Notes: generated from the sequence alone by a model not told the origin. Numbered from the stretch's first letter, positions 1 through 8,753 are shown. The stretch is 64,000 nt of DNA from Klebsiella sp. WP3-W18-ESBL-02 (GCF_014168815.1 NZ_AP021972.1:1488001-1552000); one strand, 5' to 3'. A program made the numbers and translations.

Positions 1-34
1 CGCTGCGTGCGGCAGGGGTGGACGATGAAACCAT
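1..34 (-). CDS. cysZ: CysZ sulfate transporter, first 11 codons only
   Basis: The minus strand opens at position 34 with an ATG whose first residues are MVSS, as in E. coli CysZ. A Shine-Dalgarno-like AGGAGC lies just upstream at about 45-50. The remainder runs off the left edge. CysZ is an inner-membrane sulfate permease feeding cysteine synthesis. The divergent cysZ|zipA arrangement matches E. coli, which supports the call although only a few codons are visible. Positions 35-264 are the shared promoter region, in which I identify no specific operator. Confidence 0.7.
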   Translation of the reverse strand, partial: MVSSSTPAARS

Positions 35-264
35 GGTCAGGTGAAGCTCCTTTGTCTGACTACATTGAAAAGACGACACTATATTAGCGAGTTGTTGGAC
101 AATCACCAGTTAAGAAATGTTCGAAAAACAAGCAAAAAGTACGATTTAACGCATCTTTCTGCGGTGAATGTCATGTGCACACTTGCACTTGACGTGATGG
201 GCAAATACTCTTAGTGAGTAAATGTTTGCCGTGGTGGCAAGGTGTTAGAACAACAGAGAATATA

Positions 265-1287
265 ATGATGCAGGATTTGCGTCTGATATTAATCATTGTT
301 GGCGCGATCGCCATACTCGCTTTACTGGTTCATGGTTTCTGGACGAGCCGTAAAGAGCGTTCCTCGATGTTCCGCGATCGCCCAATCAAGCGTATGAAGT
401 CTCGCGATGCCGACGATGAGTCGGAAGACGACGTTGATGACAATGTTGAAGGCGTGGGTGAAGTTCGTGTCCACAAGGTTAATCACGCCCCTGGGGCCGC
501 TGGGGAGCATGAAGCCCCCCGTCACGCGCCTCAACACCAGTACCAGCCGCCTTACGAGCGACAGGCTCCTCAGCCTGTGCGTCCGCAAGAGCCGGTACCG
601 CAGCCGCCCGTTCAACAGCCTTATCAGCCTGCTCAGCACGCTCCGGTGCCACCGACGCAGCCTGTGCAGCAGCCCGTGCGCCCGCCGGTTGTCGAACAAC
701 CGCAGCCCGTGCCGCCGGTACATCAGCCTCAGCCTGTTGCTCCGCAGCCGCACGTTGCCGCGCCGGTAGCAGCGCCGACGGCCCAGCCGCAGCCGGTGCA
801 GCCGCCGCAGCCAGAACCGGTTGCACAGCCAGCGCCAGAACCCGCCGAACCGGTTAAGCCGGAGCGCAAAGAGACGGTCATCGTCATGAACGTGTCCGCT
901 CACCAGGGCTCATACATTAACGGTGAACTGCTGCTCAACAGCATTCAACAGGCCGGATTCAAGTTTGGCGATATGAACATCTTCCATCGCCATCTCAGCC
1001 CGGACGGAAGCGGCCCGGCGCTGTTTAGCCTGGCGAATATGCTCAAGCCGGGGACGTTTGATCCGGACAACATGAGCGATATGCAAACGCCAGGCGTGAC
1101 TATCTTCATGCAGGTGCCGGGCTACGGTGATGAGCTGCAAAACTTCAAGCTGATGCTCCAGTCGGCACAGTATATTGCCGATGAAGTCGGCGGCGTGGTG
1201 CTCGACGATCAGCGTCGGATGATGACCCCGCAAAAGCTGCGCGAGTATCAGGATCGTATTCGCGAAGTGAAAGACGCCAACGCCTGA
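265..1287 (+). CDS. zipA: Cell division protein ZipA
   Basis: ZipA tethers FtsZ polymers to the inner membrane at the division septum. The 340-residue product has an N-terminal membrane anchor (about residues 5-25), a short charged stretch, a long Pro/Gln-rich linker (about 85-205) and the C-terminal globular FtsZ-binding domain (about 210-340, ending REVKDANA as in E. coli). I chose the ATG at 265 because it gives the native MMQDLRL start; a longer upstream reading adds residues absent from the family. The linker is more Pro/Val/Gln rich than in E. coli, which is normal for this fast-evolving segment. ligA follows after a terminator. Confidence 0.97.
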   Translation: MMQDLRLILIIVGAIAILALLVHGFWTSRKERSSMFRDRPIKRMKSRDADDESEDDVDDNVEGVGEVRVHKVNHAPGAAGEHEAPRHAPQHQYQPPYERQAPQPVRPQEPVPQPPVQQPYQPAQHAPVPPTQPVQQPVRPPVVEQPQPVPPVHQPQPVAPQPHVAAPVAAPTAQPQPVQPPQPEPVAQPAPEPAEPVKPERKETVIVMNVSAHQGSYINGELLLNSIQQAGFKFGDMNIFHRHLSPDGSGPALFSLANMLKPGTFDPDNMSDMQTPGVTIFMQVPGYGDELQNFKLMLQSAQYIADEVGGVVLDDQRRMMTPQKLREYQDRIREVKDANA

Positions 1288-1316
1288 TTCGGCGCGTGCG
1301 TTTTCAACCCCTCCTG

Positions 1317-1341
1317 AACCCCCGCCTGTCGGGGGTTTTTT
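1317..1341 (+). terminator. Rho-independent terminator after zipA
   Basis: A short stem (AACCCCC paired with GGGGGTT) with a small loop is followed by a run of six T. It lies 30 bases after the zipA stop and just before the ligA start, so ligA probably has its own promoter or depends on readthrough. Confidence 0.85.
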
Positions 1342-1358
1342 ATCATTGATGGTGTGAT

Positions 1359-3374
1359 ATGCAATCTATAGAACAACGACTGAATGAACTGCGAGCGACG
1401 CTTCGCCATCATGAATATCTGTACCACGTTCTGGATGCGCCGGAGCTACCGGACGCCGAGTACGACCGCCTGATGCGCGAGCTGCGCGAGCTGGAAGCGC
1501 AGCATCCGCAGTTAGTTACCGCTGACTCACCGACCCAGCGCGTCGGCGCTGAGCCGCTGGGCGCCTTTAGCCAGATTCGTCATGAAGTGCCGATGCTGTC
1601 GCTGGATAACGTGTTTGATGAAGAGAGTTTCCTCGCCTTCAACAAACGCGTGCAGGACCGCCTCAACAGCAGCGACAAGCTGACCTGGTGCTGTGAACTG
1701 AAGCTCGACGGGCTGGCGGTGAGCATTCTTTATGAAAACGGCGTGCTGGTCAGCGCCGCCACGCGCGGTGATGGCACTACCGGGGAGGACATTACCTCTA
1801 ACGTGCGTACCATCCGTGCGATCCCGCTGAAGCTGCACGGCGACAACATTCCGGCGCGGCTGGAAGTCCGTGGTGAAGTGTTCCTGCCGCAGGCCGGGTT
1901 CGAAAAGATCAACGAAGACGCCCGCCGGACCGGCAGCAAGGTGTTTGCCAACCCGCGTAACGCGGCGGCCGGTTCGCTGCGCCAGCTGGACCCGCGCATC
2001 ACCGCGAAGCGACCGCTTACTTTCTTTTGCTATGGCGTCGGCGTGCTGGAAGGCGGCGAGCTGCCGGATACCCATCTGGGTCGCCTGATGCAGTTTAAAG
2101 CGTGGGGCCTGCCGGTGAGCGACCGCGTGACGCTCTGCGATTCGCCGGAGGAAGTGCTCGCTTACTACCATAAAGTTGAAGAAGATCGCCCAACGCTGGG
2201 CTTTGATATTGATGGCGTGGTGATCAAGGTCAACTCGCTGGCGCTTCAGGAACAGCTGGGCTTCGTTGCCCGCGCCCCTCGCTGGGCGGTCGCGTTCAAG
2301 TTCCCGGCCCAGGAGCAGATGACCTTTGTTCGCGACGTTGAATTCCAGGTCGGGCGCACCGGCGCGATTACGCCGGTTGCACGGCTTGAGCCGGTCCAGG
2401 TGGCGGGCGTGCTGGTCAGCAACGCCACGCTGCACAACGCTGATGAAATTGCGCGGCTGGGGCTGCGTATCGGCGATAAAGTGGTGATTCGTCGCGCTGG
2501 GGACGTTATTCCGCAGGTGGTCAACGTGGTGGTTTCTGAGCGCCCTGATGACACGCAGGAAATTGTCTTCCCGACCCACTGCCCGGTGTGTCACTCCGAC
2601 GTTGAACGCGTAGAGGGGGAAGCGGTGGCGCGCTGCACCGGCGGCCTGATCTGCGGTGCGCAGCGCAAAGAGTCGCTGAAGCATTTTGTCTCTCGCCGCG
2701 CTCTCGACGTGGACGGCATGGGGGATAAAATCATCGATCAACTGGTGGAAAAAGAGTACGTCCATACGCCAGCCGACCTGTTTACCTTAACGGCAGGCAA
2801 ACTGACCGGCCTGGACCGCATGGGGCCCAAGTCGGCGCAGAACGTGGTGAATGCGCTGGAAAAGGCGAAGCAAACGACATTTGCCCGTTTCCTCTATGCG
2901 CTCGGCATTCGTGAAGTGGGTGAAGCCACTGCCGCAGGGCTAGCGGCCTATTTTGGTACGTTGGATGCGCTGGAGGCCGCGTCGATTGACGAGCTGCAAA
3001 AAGTGCCGGACGTCGGCGTCGTGGTGGCTAACCACGTGTTTAACTTCTTTGCCGAAGCGAGCAACCGCGAAGTCATTGAACAGTTGCTGAAAGAAGGCGT
3101 CAGCTGGCCTGCGCCGGTGGCAATCAACGTTGAAGAGATAGACAGCCCGTTTGCAGGTAAAACCGTGGTGCTGACCGGCAGTCTGAGCCAGATGTCCCGT
3201 GATGACGCCAAAGCACGGCTGGTCGAGCTGGGCGCGAAGGTGGCGGGCAGCGTATCGAAGAAAACCGACCTGGTGATTGCCGGCGAAGCGGCAGGCTCGA
3301 AGCTGGCCAAAGCGCAGGAGCTTGGCATCGCGGTGATTGATGAAGCGGAAATGCTGCGGCTGCTAGGAGTGTGA
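1359..3374 (+). CDS. ligA: NAD+-dependent DNA ligase LigA
   Basis: LigA seals nicks in DNA during replication and repair, using NAD+. The 671-residue length equals E. coli LigA. The adenylation lysine is K115 in the KLDG motif. The OB domain, the four-cysteine zinc finger (CPVC near 408 with the later C...C pair near 426-432), the helix-hairpin-helix region and a C-terminal BRCT domain (about 590-671) are all present in order. The ATG at 1359 lacks a strong ribosome binding site but yields the conserved N terminus. The stop lies one base before the GTG of ypeB, so the two are probably cotranscribed. Confidence 0.98.
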   Translation: MQSIEQRLNELRATLRHHEYLYHVLDAPELPDAEYDRLMRELRELEAQHPQLVTADSPTQRVGAEPLGAFSQIRHEVPMLSLDNVFDEESFLAFNKRVQDRLNSSDKLTWCCELKLDGLAVSILYENGVLVSAATRGDGTTGEDITSNVRTIRAIPLKLHGDNIPARLEVRGEVFLPQAGFEKINEDARRTGSKVFANPRNAAAGSLRQLDPRITAKRPLTFFCYGVGVLEGGELPDTHLGRLMQFKAWGLPVSDRVTLCDSPEEVLAYYHKVEEDRPTLGFDIDGVVIKVNSLALQEQLGFVARAPRWAVAFKFPAQEQMTFVRDVEFQVGRTGAITPVARLEPVQVAGVLVSNATLHNADEIARLGLRIGDKVVIRRAGDVIPQVVNVVVSERPDDTQEIVFPTHCPVCHSDVERVEGEAVARCTGGLICGAQRKESLKHFVSRRALDVDGMGDKIIDQLVEKEYVHTPADLFTLTAGKLTGLDRMGPKSAQNVVNALEKAKQTTFARFLYALGIREVGEATAAGLAAYFGTLDALEAASIDELQKVPDVGVVVANHVFNFFAEASNREVIEQLLKEGVSWPAPVAINVEEIDSPFAGKTVVLTGSLSQMSRDDAKARLVELGAKVAGSVSKKTDLVIAGEAAGSKLAKAQELGIAVIDEAEMLRLLGV

Positions 3375-3375
3375 C

Positions 3376-3588
3376 GTGGATAAAGCGCAGCTGATTGAGA
3401 TTGCCAACACCGAGATGCCGTTCGGCAAGTATAAAGGCCGACGTTTAATCGACGTGCCGGAGGAGTATCTGCTGTGGTTTGCCCGCAAGGATCAGTTTCC
3501 GGCGGGCCACCTTGGCGAGCTGATGCAGCTGACGCTGTTGATTAAAACCGAGGGGCTGACCCAACTGGTGCAGCCCCTTAAACGCTAG
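3376..3588 (+). CDS. ypeB: DUF3820 family protein YpeB
   Basis: This 70-residue protein matches E. coli YpeB, a DUF3820 protein of unknown function, with the typical MPFGKYKG motif near residue 14. It starts with GTG one base after the ligA stop, which implies translational coupling. It converges on yfeH, whose stop lies two bases after the ypeB stop, so no independent terminator fits between them. Confidence 0.93.
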   Translation: MDKAQLIEIANTEMPFGKYKGRRLIDVPEEYLLWFARKDQFPAGHLGELMQLTLLIKTEGLTQLVQPLKR

Positions 3589-3590
3589 CC

Positions 3591-4580
3591 TTAAACGCGG
3601 GCCTGCTCTTTGGCCTGCAGTTTTTCAGTCTGCGCTTTGTAGCGGCGCGCTAGCACCGCGCAGGTCATCAGCTGAATCTGATGGAAGATCATCAGCGGCA
3701 GCACCATCATCCCCAGAATTGACGTCGGGAAGAGTATATTGGCCATCGGAATGCCGTTGGCCAGACTCTTTTTCGAACCGCAGAAAACAATCGTAATTTC
3801 ATCGGCTTTATTGAAGCCCAGACGGCGGGCAACCACGGTATTGATCAGAATCACCACCGCCAGCAGCACGATACTGACCACGACGATAAACAGCAGCGAC
3901 CCCAGACCGACTTTGTGCCAGATCCCGTTAACCACCGCTTCACTGAAGGCGGAGTAAACCACCAGTAAAATTGACGTCTGGTCGGTTTTGGCGATCCATT
4001 TTTTGTGTTTGCTGACAAATGCGGCAGTCCAGGGGCGGGAGAGATGGCCAAGAACGAACGGCAGCAGCAGCTGCAGCATAATTTTGCCCACCTGCTCGAG
4101 ACTGCCGCCGGCGCCGTGAACATTCATCACCAGGCCAACCAATAGCGGCGACAGGAAAATCCCCAGCAGACTAGAGGCGGACGCAGAACAGACGGCGGCA
4201 GCTACGTTACCGCCCGCCAGGGACGTGAAAGCGATGGCCGATTGCACGGTTGCAGGCAGTATGCAGAGGTACAGGAAGCCTGAATAGAGTGCCGGATCGA
4301 CGTTAATGGGCGCCCACCAGGCGAACAGTACGCCGAGCACCGGGAAGACCACAAACGTACTGCACATCACCCACAGGTGCAGTCGCCAGTGGCTGCCGCC
4401 GGCAATAATTGATTCACGCGATAGCTTGGCACCGTGCATGAAGAACAGCAGCGCGATGGCGGCGGTGGTTAAATTCTCGAAAAATGGTACGAAATCGCCG
4501 CGCGCGGGAAAGAAGGTGGCGAGCAGGACGACGGCGATAAGAGTAAGCGTAAACGGATCTAAAATGCGGAAAAGTTTCAT
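3591..4580 (-). CDS. yfeH: Bile acid:sodium symporter family transporter YfeH
   Basis: The 329-residue polytopic membrane protein with about nine to ten hydrophobic segments matches E. coli YfeH, a member of the bile acid/sodium symporter (SBF-like) family. Its physiological substrate is not established. It is divergent from the LysR gene yfeR (89 bases between starts), the layout expected if YfeR controls it, but yfeR is broken here. The C-terminal tail is charged and cytoplasmic by appearance. Confidence 0.92.
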   Translation of the reverse strand: MKLFRILDPFTLTLIAVVLLATFFPARGDFVPFFENLTTAAIALLFFMHGAKLSRESIIAGGSHWRLHLWVMCSTFVVFPVLGVLFAWWAPINVDPALYSGFLYLCILPATVQSAIAFTSLAGGNVAAAVCSASASSLLGIFLSPLLVGLVMNVHGAGGSLEQVGKIMLQLLLPFVLGHLSRPWTAAFVSKHKKWIAKTDQTSILLVVYSAFSEAVVNGIWHKVGLGSLLFIVVVSIVLLAVVILINTVVARRLGFNKADEITIVFCGSKKSLANGIPMANILFPTSILGMMVLPLMIFHQIQLMTCAVLARRYKAQTEKLQAKEQARV

Positions 4581-4669
4581 AAAGACTCCTGAAGATCGAT
4601 GATGCTATTTTGCTTTTTTATTGTTGAGAAATAAAATTGATTTATTGCATCCATTAATGAATAAAAAAG

Positions 4670-5596
4670 ATGAATTACTCTCTTCGGCAGTTAAAGGTGT
4701 TTGTGACGGTTGCGCAGGCGAAAAGCTTTAGTCGGGCGGGGGAGATCATTGGCCTCAGCCAGTCGGCGGTTAGCCATAGCGTAAAGGAACTGGAGCATCA
4801 GACCGGCGTGCGTCTGCTCGACCGCACCACGCGCGAAGTGGTGCTAACCGAAGCGGGGCAGCAGCTGGCGTAGCGGCTTGAGCGCCTGCTGGATGAGCTG
4901 CATAGCACGCTGCGTGAAGCCGGGCGTATTGGTCAGCAGCTTAGCGGGACGGTGCGTGTGGCGGCAAGCCAGACCATCTCGGCGCATCTTATTCCGCAAT
5001 GCATTGCCCAAAGCAATCGCCGCTATCCGGATATTCGCTTTGTGCTGCATGACCGACCGCAGCAGTGGGTACTGGAGAGCATCCGCCAGGGCGAGGTGGA
5101 TTTTGGCATCGTTATCGATCCGGGCGTTGTGGGGGATTTACAGTGCGAAGCCGTGCTGTCGGAACCGTTTTTCCTGTTGTGCCGCGGCGATCATCCGTTT
5201 GCTGGGCTGCCGAGCGTGAGCTGGCAGGCGCTACAGGGGGCGAAGCTGGTGCTGCAGGACTACGCCTCGGGCAGCCGAATGCTGATTGATGCCGCGCTGC
5301 GCCTGCATGATATTGAAGCCGATATCGTGCAGGAAATTGGCCACCCGGCAACGCTGTTCCCGATGGTGACCGCCGGTATTGGTATTAGCATTATCCCCGC
5401 GCTGGCGCTGCCGTTACCTGAGGGGAGCCCGCTGGTTGTGAAGCGACTGACCCCAGGGGTAGAGCGTCAGCTGATGCTGGCGCGGCGAAAAAATCGCTCG
5501 CTCTCGACGGCCGCCCAGGCGCTGTGGGACGTGGTGCGTGAGCAGAGCCAGCTGCTGATGGATAACCGCGCTCAGGAGCCGCTGTATCAGATATAG
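4670..5596 (+). pseudogene. yfeR: LysR-type regulator YfeR interrupted by one amber codon
   Basis: Reading frame 4670-5596 aligns end to end with E. coli YfeR (308 residues), from the MNYSLRQLKVF helix-turn-helix start to the final LYQI. It contains a single in-frame TAG at 4871-4873. The E. coli protein has leucine there (LALRLERL), so one T-to-A change in a TTG codon explains it. Upstream are 67 codons (most of the DNA-binding domain); downstream the effector domain is intact with no frameshift. The rest of the gene looks under normal constraint, so the mutation is recent, suppressed, or a sequencing error. yfeR was first described in Salmonella as an osmolarity-responsive regulator of yfeH (from memory). 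Confidence 0.9.
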
Positions 5597-5928
5597 ATAT
5601 CGATTTGACGGTCGTCGCTGGGCTTATTGATGCCGGTGACGGGGGCGGCAGAGGCTTCCTGTTTTTCTTGTTCCTTTTCCGCCTGCTGGCGCTGCAGCTG
5701 CGCCAGCTGTGCTTCCAGCATGGTAATCTGCTCCTGAATCATTTCCGCCCGCTTTTGTTTTTCTTCGGTGCTCCCGCTGCCGTCGGCGATTTCTTTTAGC
5801 TGCTGGGTGAGCTTCACAATCTGTTGGGTGATACGCGCCATCTGCGATGCGGCATCGTTACCTTCCGGCGCGGCGGAGCTGGTAGTGGCTTTCAGCGCTG
5901 CGATGGAAGTTGTGCTGATAGTGGTCAT
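5587..5928 (-). CDS. FlxA-like family protein
   Basis: This 113-residue protein has a Ser/Thr/Ala-rich N terminus and a long Gln/Glu/Lys-rich coiled-coil (about residues 25-90), the pattern of FlxA-like proteins. E. coli flxA is a sigma-28 dependent flagellar-regulon gene of unknown function. Its last codons overlap the 3' end of yfeR by 10 bases in convergent orientation. A strong FliA-type promoter lies 32 bases upstream of the ATG (5960-5986), which supports assignment to the late flagellar regulon. The gene symbol is left empty because the E. coli namesake lies in a prophage. Confidence 0.75.
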   Translation of the reverse strand: MTTISTTSIAALKATTSSAAPEGNDAASQMARITQQIVKLTQQLKEIADGSGSTEEKQKRAEMIQEQITMLEAQLAQLQRQQAEKEQEKQEASAAPVTGINKPSDDRQIDIYI

Positions 5929-5959
5929 GATCGAGGCCTTATAAAGGGAAATATAACCA

Positions 5960-5986
5960 ATATCGGCCTGCTAGTGGGAAGCTTGA
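5960..5986 (-). promoter_or_regulatory. Sigma-28 (FliA) promoter for the FlxA-like gene
   Basis: On the minus strand TCAAGCTT (5986-5979) and GCCGATAT (5967-5960) are separated by exactly 11 bases. The FliA consensus is TAAAGTTT-N11-GCCGATAA, so 6 of 8 and 7 of 8 positions match with ideal spacing. It points into the gene starting at 5928. Confidence 0.75.
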
Positions 5987-6009
5987 GCATTGCTTCCCGC
6001 ATTTGAGCA

Positions 6010-6607
6010 TTAGAAATTGAATTTTACCGAGTAGATGATAGCGTCCTGATACCAGCTTTCGCCGAGCTTATCGTCCGCGTAGCGGTATTGAATACCGGTG
6101 GTCAGATGGGCTGTTGCGTTCCACCATACCGCCAGCGCGCCGTTCAGCCCTTCCTTACCGCCGTTACCGGCCGCATAGCTTGGATCCCGATCAAATTCGT
6201 ATTCGTTCCAGTTGGTGACGGTGAATTTCTCATGGCCGAGCATAAAGCTGTACCCGGCAACCCACCCGGCCACGTAGCCATTATCACCGGTGTAGTAGGT
6301 CTGATCGGTATAGCGTTTAGCAATAAACGGCTTAAACCAATAACCGTTGCCGGTAAAGTTGTAGCCAAGGCCGTAGAGGAACATATCATCGTGGAAATTG
6401 ACCCGGTTCGGTGAGCCATAGGTCCCGTAGGCGTGGAGATAGAGATTCAGCCCGGTATCGCCCAGATAAATGCGGTTGGTGTTTTTAAACGTATAGCGTT
6501 GTTCGCTGCCGGGTTTATCGTGACGGTTGTTATAAAAATTTTCCCAATCGAAGAAACCGTACATTTCGCCCCAGCTGAAATTGGCGCCGCCTTCCAGTTC
6601 AAGATAG
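6010..6607 (-). pseudogene. yfeN: YfeN-like Tsx-family outer membrane protein, 5' end removed by IS5
   Basis: The remaining 198 native codons show aromatic-rich alternating beta strands of the nucleoside-channel (Tsx/OmpK) family and end with an aromatic terminal strand (SVKFNF) typical of outer membrane barrels. Position next to yfeR matches yfeN in E. coli. The signal peptide and first strands are missing: at 6608 the sequence passes directly into the IS5 terminal repeat. A chimeric reading frame continues 16 codons into IS5 to an ATG at 6654, but the product would have no signal peptide and should not reach the outer membrane. Family members are about 250 residues long. Confidence 0.82.
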
Positions 6608-7802
6608 GGAAGGTGCGAATAAGCGGGGAAATTCTTCTCGGCTGACTCAGCCATTTCATTTCTTCATGTTTGAGCCGATTTTTTCTCCCGTAAATGCCTT
6701 GAATCAGCCTATTTAGACCGTTTCTTCGCCATTTAAGGCGTTATTCCCAGTTTTTAGTGAGATCTCTCCCACTGACGTATCATTTGGTCCGCCCGAAACA
6801 GGTTGGCCAGCGTGAATAACATCGCCAGTTGGTTATCGTTTTTCAGCAACCCCTTGTATCTGGCTTTCACGAAGCCGAACTGTCGCTTGATGATGCGAAA
6901 TGGGTGCTCCACCTTGGCCCGGATGCTGGCTTTCATGTATTCGATGTTGATGGCCGTTTTGTTCTTGCGTGGATGCTGTTTCAAGGTTCTTACCTTGCCG
7001 GGGCGCTCGGCGATCAGCCAGTCCACATCCACCTCGGCCAGCTCCTCGCGCTGTGGCGCCCCTTGGTAGCCGGCATCGGCTGAGACAAATTGCTCCTCTC
7101 CATGAAGCAGATTACCCAGCTGATTGAGGTCATGCTCGTTGGCCGCGGTGGTGACCAGGCTGTGGGTCAGGCCACTCTTGGCATCGACACCAATGTGGGC
7201 CTTCATGCCAAAGTGCCACTGATTGCCTTTCTTGGTCTGATGCATCTCCGGATCGCGTTGCTGCTCTTTGTTCTTGGTCGAGCTGGGTGCCTCAATGATG
7301 GTGGCATCGACCAAGGTGCCTTGAGTCATCATGACGCCTGCTTCGGCCAGCCAGCGATTGATGGTCTTGAACAATTGGCGGGCCAGTTGATGCTGCTCCA
7401 GCAGGTGGCGGAAATTCATGATGGTGGTGCGGTCAGGCAAGGCGCTATCCAGGGATAACCGGGCAAACAGACGCATGGAGGCGATTTCGTACAGAGCATC
7501 TTCCATCGCGCCATCGCTCAGGTTGTACCAATGCTGCATGCAGTGAATGCGTAGCATGGTTTCCAGCGGATAAGGTCGCCGGCCATTACCAGCCTTGGGG
7601 TAAAACGGCTCGATGACTTCCACCATGTTTTGCCATGGCAGAATCTGCTCCATGCGGGACAAGAAAATCTCTTTTCTGGTCTGACGGCGCTTACTGCTGA
7701 ATTCACTGTCGGCGAAGGTGAGTTGATGACTCATGATGAACCCTGTTCCATGGCTCCAGATGACAAACATGATCTCATATCAGGGACTTGTTCGCACCTT
7801 CC
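6608..7802 (-). mobile_element. IS5, complete 1195-bp copy
   Basis: Both ends carry the IS5 terminal repeat GGAAGGTGCGAA (at 6608, and inverted at 7802), and the span is exactly the 1195 bp of IS5. The transposase is intact and nearly identical to the E. coli protein as remembered. The flanks differ: ATAG on the left (6604-6607) and TTAA on the right (7803-7806). IS5 normally makes a 4-bp YTAR duplication, so the missing match indicates an IS-associated deletion or IS-IS recombination after insertion. Confidence 0.97.
6754..7770 (-). CDS. insH: IS5 transposase InsH
   Basis: The 338-residue product is the standard IS5 DDE transposase, with the N-terminal DUF772-type segment (about 15-125) and the catalytic DDE core. 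Motifs include GTLVDATII near residue 155 (first Asp), FVSADAGYQGA near 230 (second Asp) and KVEHPFRIIKRQFG near 295 (Glu). It fills most of the element. No frameshift is seen, so the copy is probably active. Confidence 0.97.
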   Translation of the reverse strand: MFVIWSHGTGFIMSHQLTFADSEFSSKRRQTRKEIFLSRMEQILPWQNMVEVIEPFYPKAGNGRRPYPLETMLRIHCMQHWYNLSDGAMEDALYEIASMRLFARLSLDSALPDRTTIMNFRHLLEQHQLARQLFKTINRWLAEAGVMMTQGTLVDATIIEAPSSTKNKEQQRDPEMHQTKKGNQWHFGMKAHIGVDAKSGLTHSLVTTAANEHDLNQLGNLLHGEEQFVSADAGYQGAPQREELAEVDVDWLIAERPGKVRTLKQHPRKNKTAINIEYMKASIRAKVEHPFRIIKRQFGFVKARYKGLLKNDNQLAMLFTLANLFRADQMIRQWERSH

Positions 7803-7839
7803 TTAATCCTTCGAATAGCCATTATGGAGCGTAATAGTG

Positions 7840-8733
7840 ATGGGACGTGAGCACCGTATCGATCTTAAATTATTACGCTATTTTATCGCCGTGGCGGAAG
7901 AGCTACATTTTGGCCGAGCCGCAGTGCGTTTAAATATGTCGCAGCCTCCGCTCAGTATTCATATCAAAGAGCTTGAACAGCAGCTCGGTACGCTACTGTT
8001 TGTGCGGCATTCTCGCAGCGTAGCGCTCACGCACGCCGGCAAGGTGCTGATGGAGGAGTCACGACGCTTAATCGAAAGCACCAATCAGGCGCTGGCACGG
8101 GTTGAAAAGATTGGTCGCGGCGAGTCTGGGCGAATTGAACTGGGCGTGGTAGGCACGGCGATGTGGGGGCGCATGCGGCCGATGATGCATCGGTTTTTAA
8201 AGGAAAACCCCAACGTTGATGTGATATTCCGTGAAAAGTCGCCGGGGCTGCAAATGGCACTGCTGGAGAGGCGCGAGCTGGACGCCGGGATCTGGCGGAT
8301 GGCGACGGCATTGCCAGAGCGCTTTTCTGCCCAGCGCCTGTATGAAGCATCGTTCCTGGTAGCGATGCCGGAGGATCATGCCCTGGCAGCCTGCGATCGC
8401 GTTCCGTTAGACGCCCTGCGCAATGAGTATTTCGTGACGCTGCCGTCGGTGCATTCCGATTGGGCCTTTTTGCAGATTGTCTGTCAGAAAGCGGGCTTTA
8501 CCCCAATGATCGTTCGTGAAGTGGTCGAACCGCAAACGGTGCTGGCGATGATCAGCATGGGGATGGGGATTACATTAATGGCTGACAGCTATGCACAAAT
8601 GAACTGGCCCGGCGTGGTGTTTCGGCCGCTGGAAGAGCGGATAGCGGCAGATCTCTACCTGGTGTATGAGCATCAGCAGGTTACGCCTGTGCTGAGCAAG
8701 CTGATTGCAACATTTATGCAGGAAGGTTGTTAA
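7840..8733 (+). CDS. xapR: LysR-type xanthosine operon regulator XapR
   Basis: This 297-residue LysR regulator aligns with E. coli XapR throughout, with an N-terminal winged helix-turn-helix (about 10-65) and the effector domain sharing ELGVVGTAMWGRMRP and EPQTVLAM. In E. coli XapR activates xapAB for xanthosine uptake and cleavage. I chose the ATG at 7840 because it gives the E. coli N-terminal length; a GTG three bases earlier is also possible. GGAG at 7826-7829 is the ribosome binding site. IS5 ends only 37 bases upstream, and the target genes xapA and xapB are absent from their expected place, so this is an orphan regulator whose native promoter may also be lost. Confidence 0.93.
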   Translation: MGREHRIDLKLLRYFIAVAEELHFGRAAVRLNMSQPPLSIHIKELEQQLGTLLFVRHSRSVALTHAGKVLMEESRRLIESTNQALARVEKIGRGESGRIELGVVGTAMWGRMRPMMHRFLKENPNVDVIFREKSPGLQMALLERRELDAGIWRMATALPERFSAQRLYEASFLVAMPEDHALAACDRVPLDALRNEYFVTLPSVHSDWAFLQIVCQKAGFTPMIVREVVEPQTVLAMISMGMGITLMADSYAQMNWPGVVFRPLEERIAADLYLVYEHQQVTPVLSKLIATFMQEGC

Positions 8734-8753
8734 TCGCTGATAATTGCGGGTAA

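Noticed and set aside
322..903. Arg-rich and Pro-rich frames opposite and within the zipA linker
   Set aside because: They arise from the low-complexity Pro/Gln repeats of ZipA read in other frames.
1527..2765. 412-codon open frame antisense to ligA
   Set aside because: It is a frame shadow of a highly conserved GC-rich gene, with no ribosome binding site or family-like sequence. Long antisense frames are common opposite such genes.
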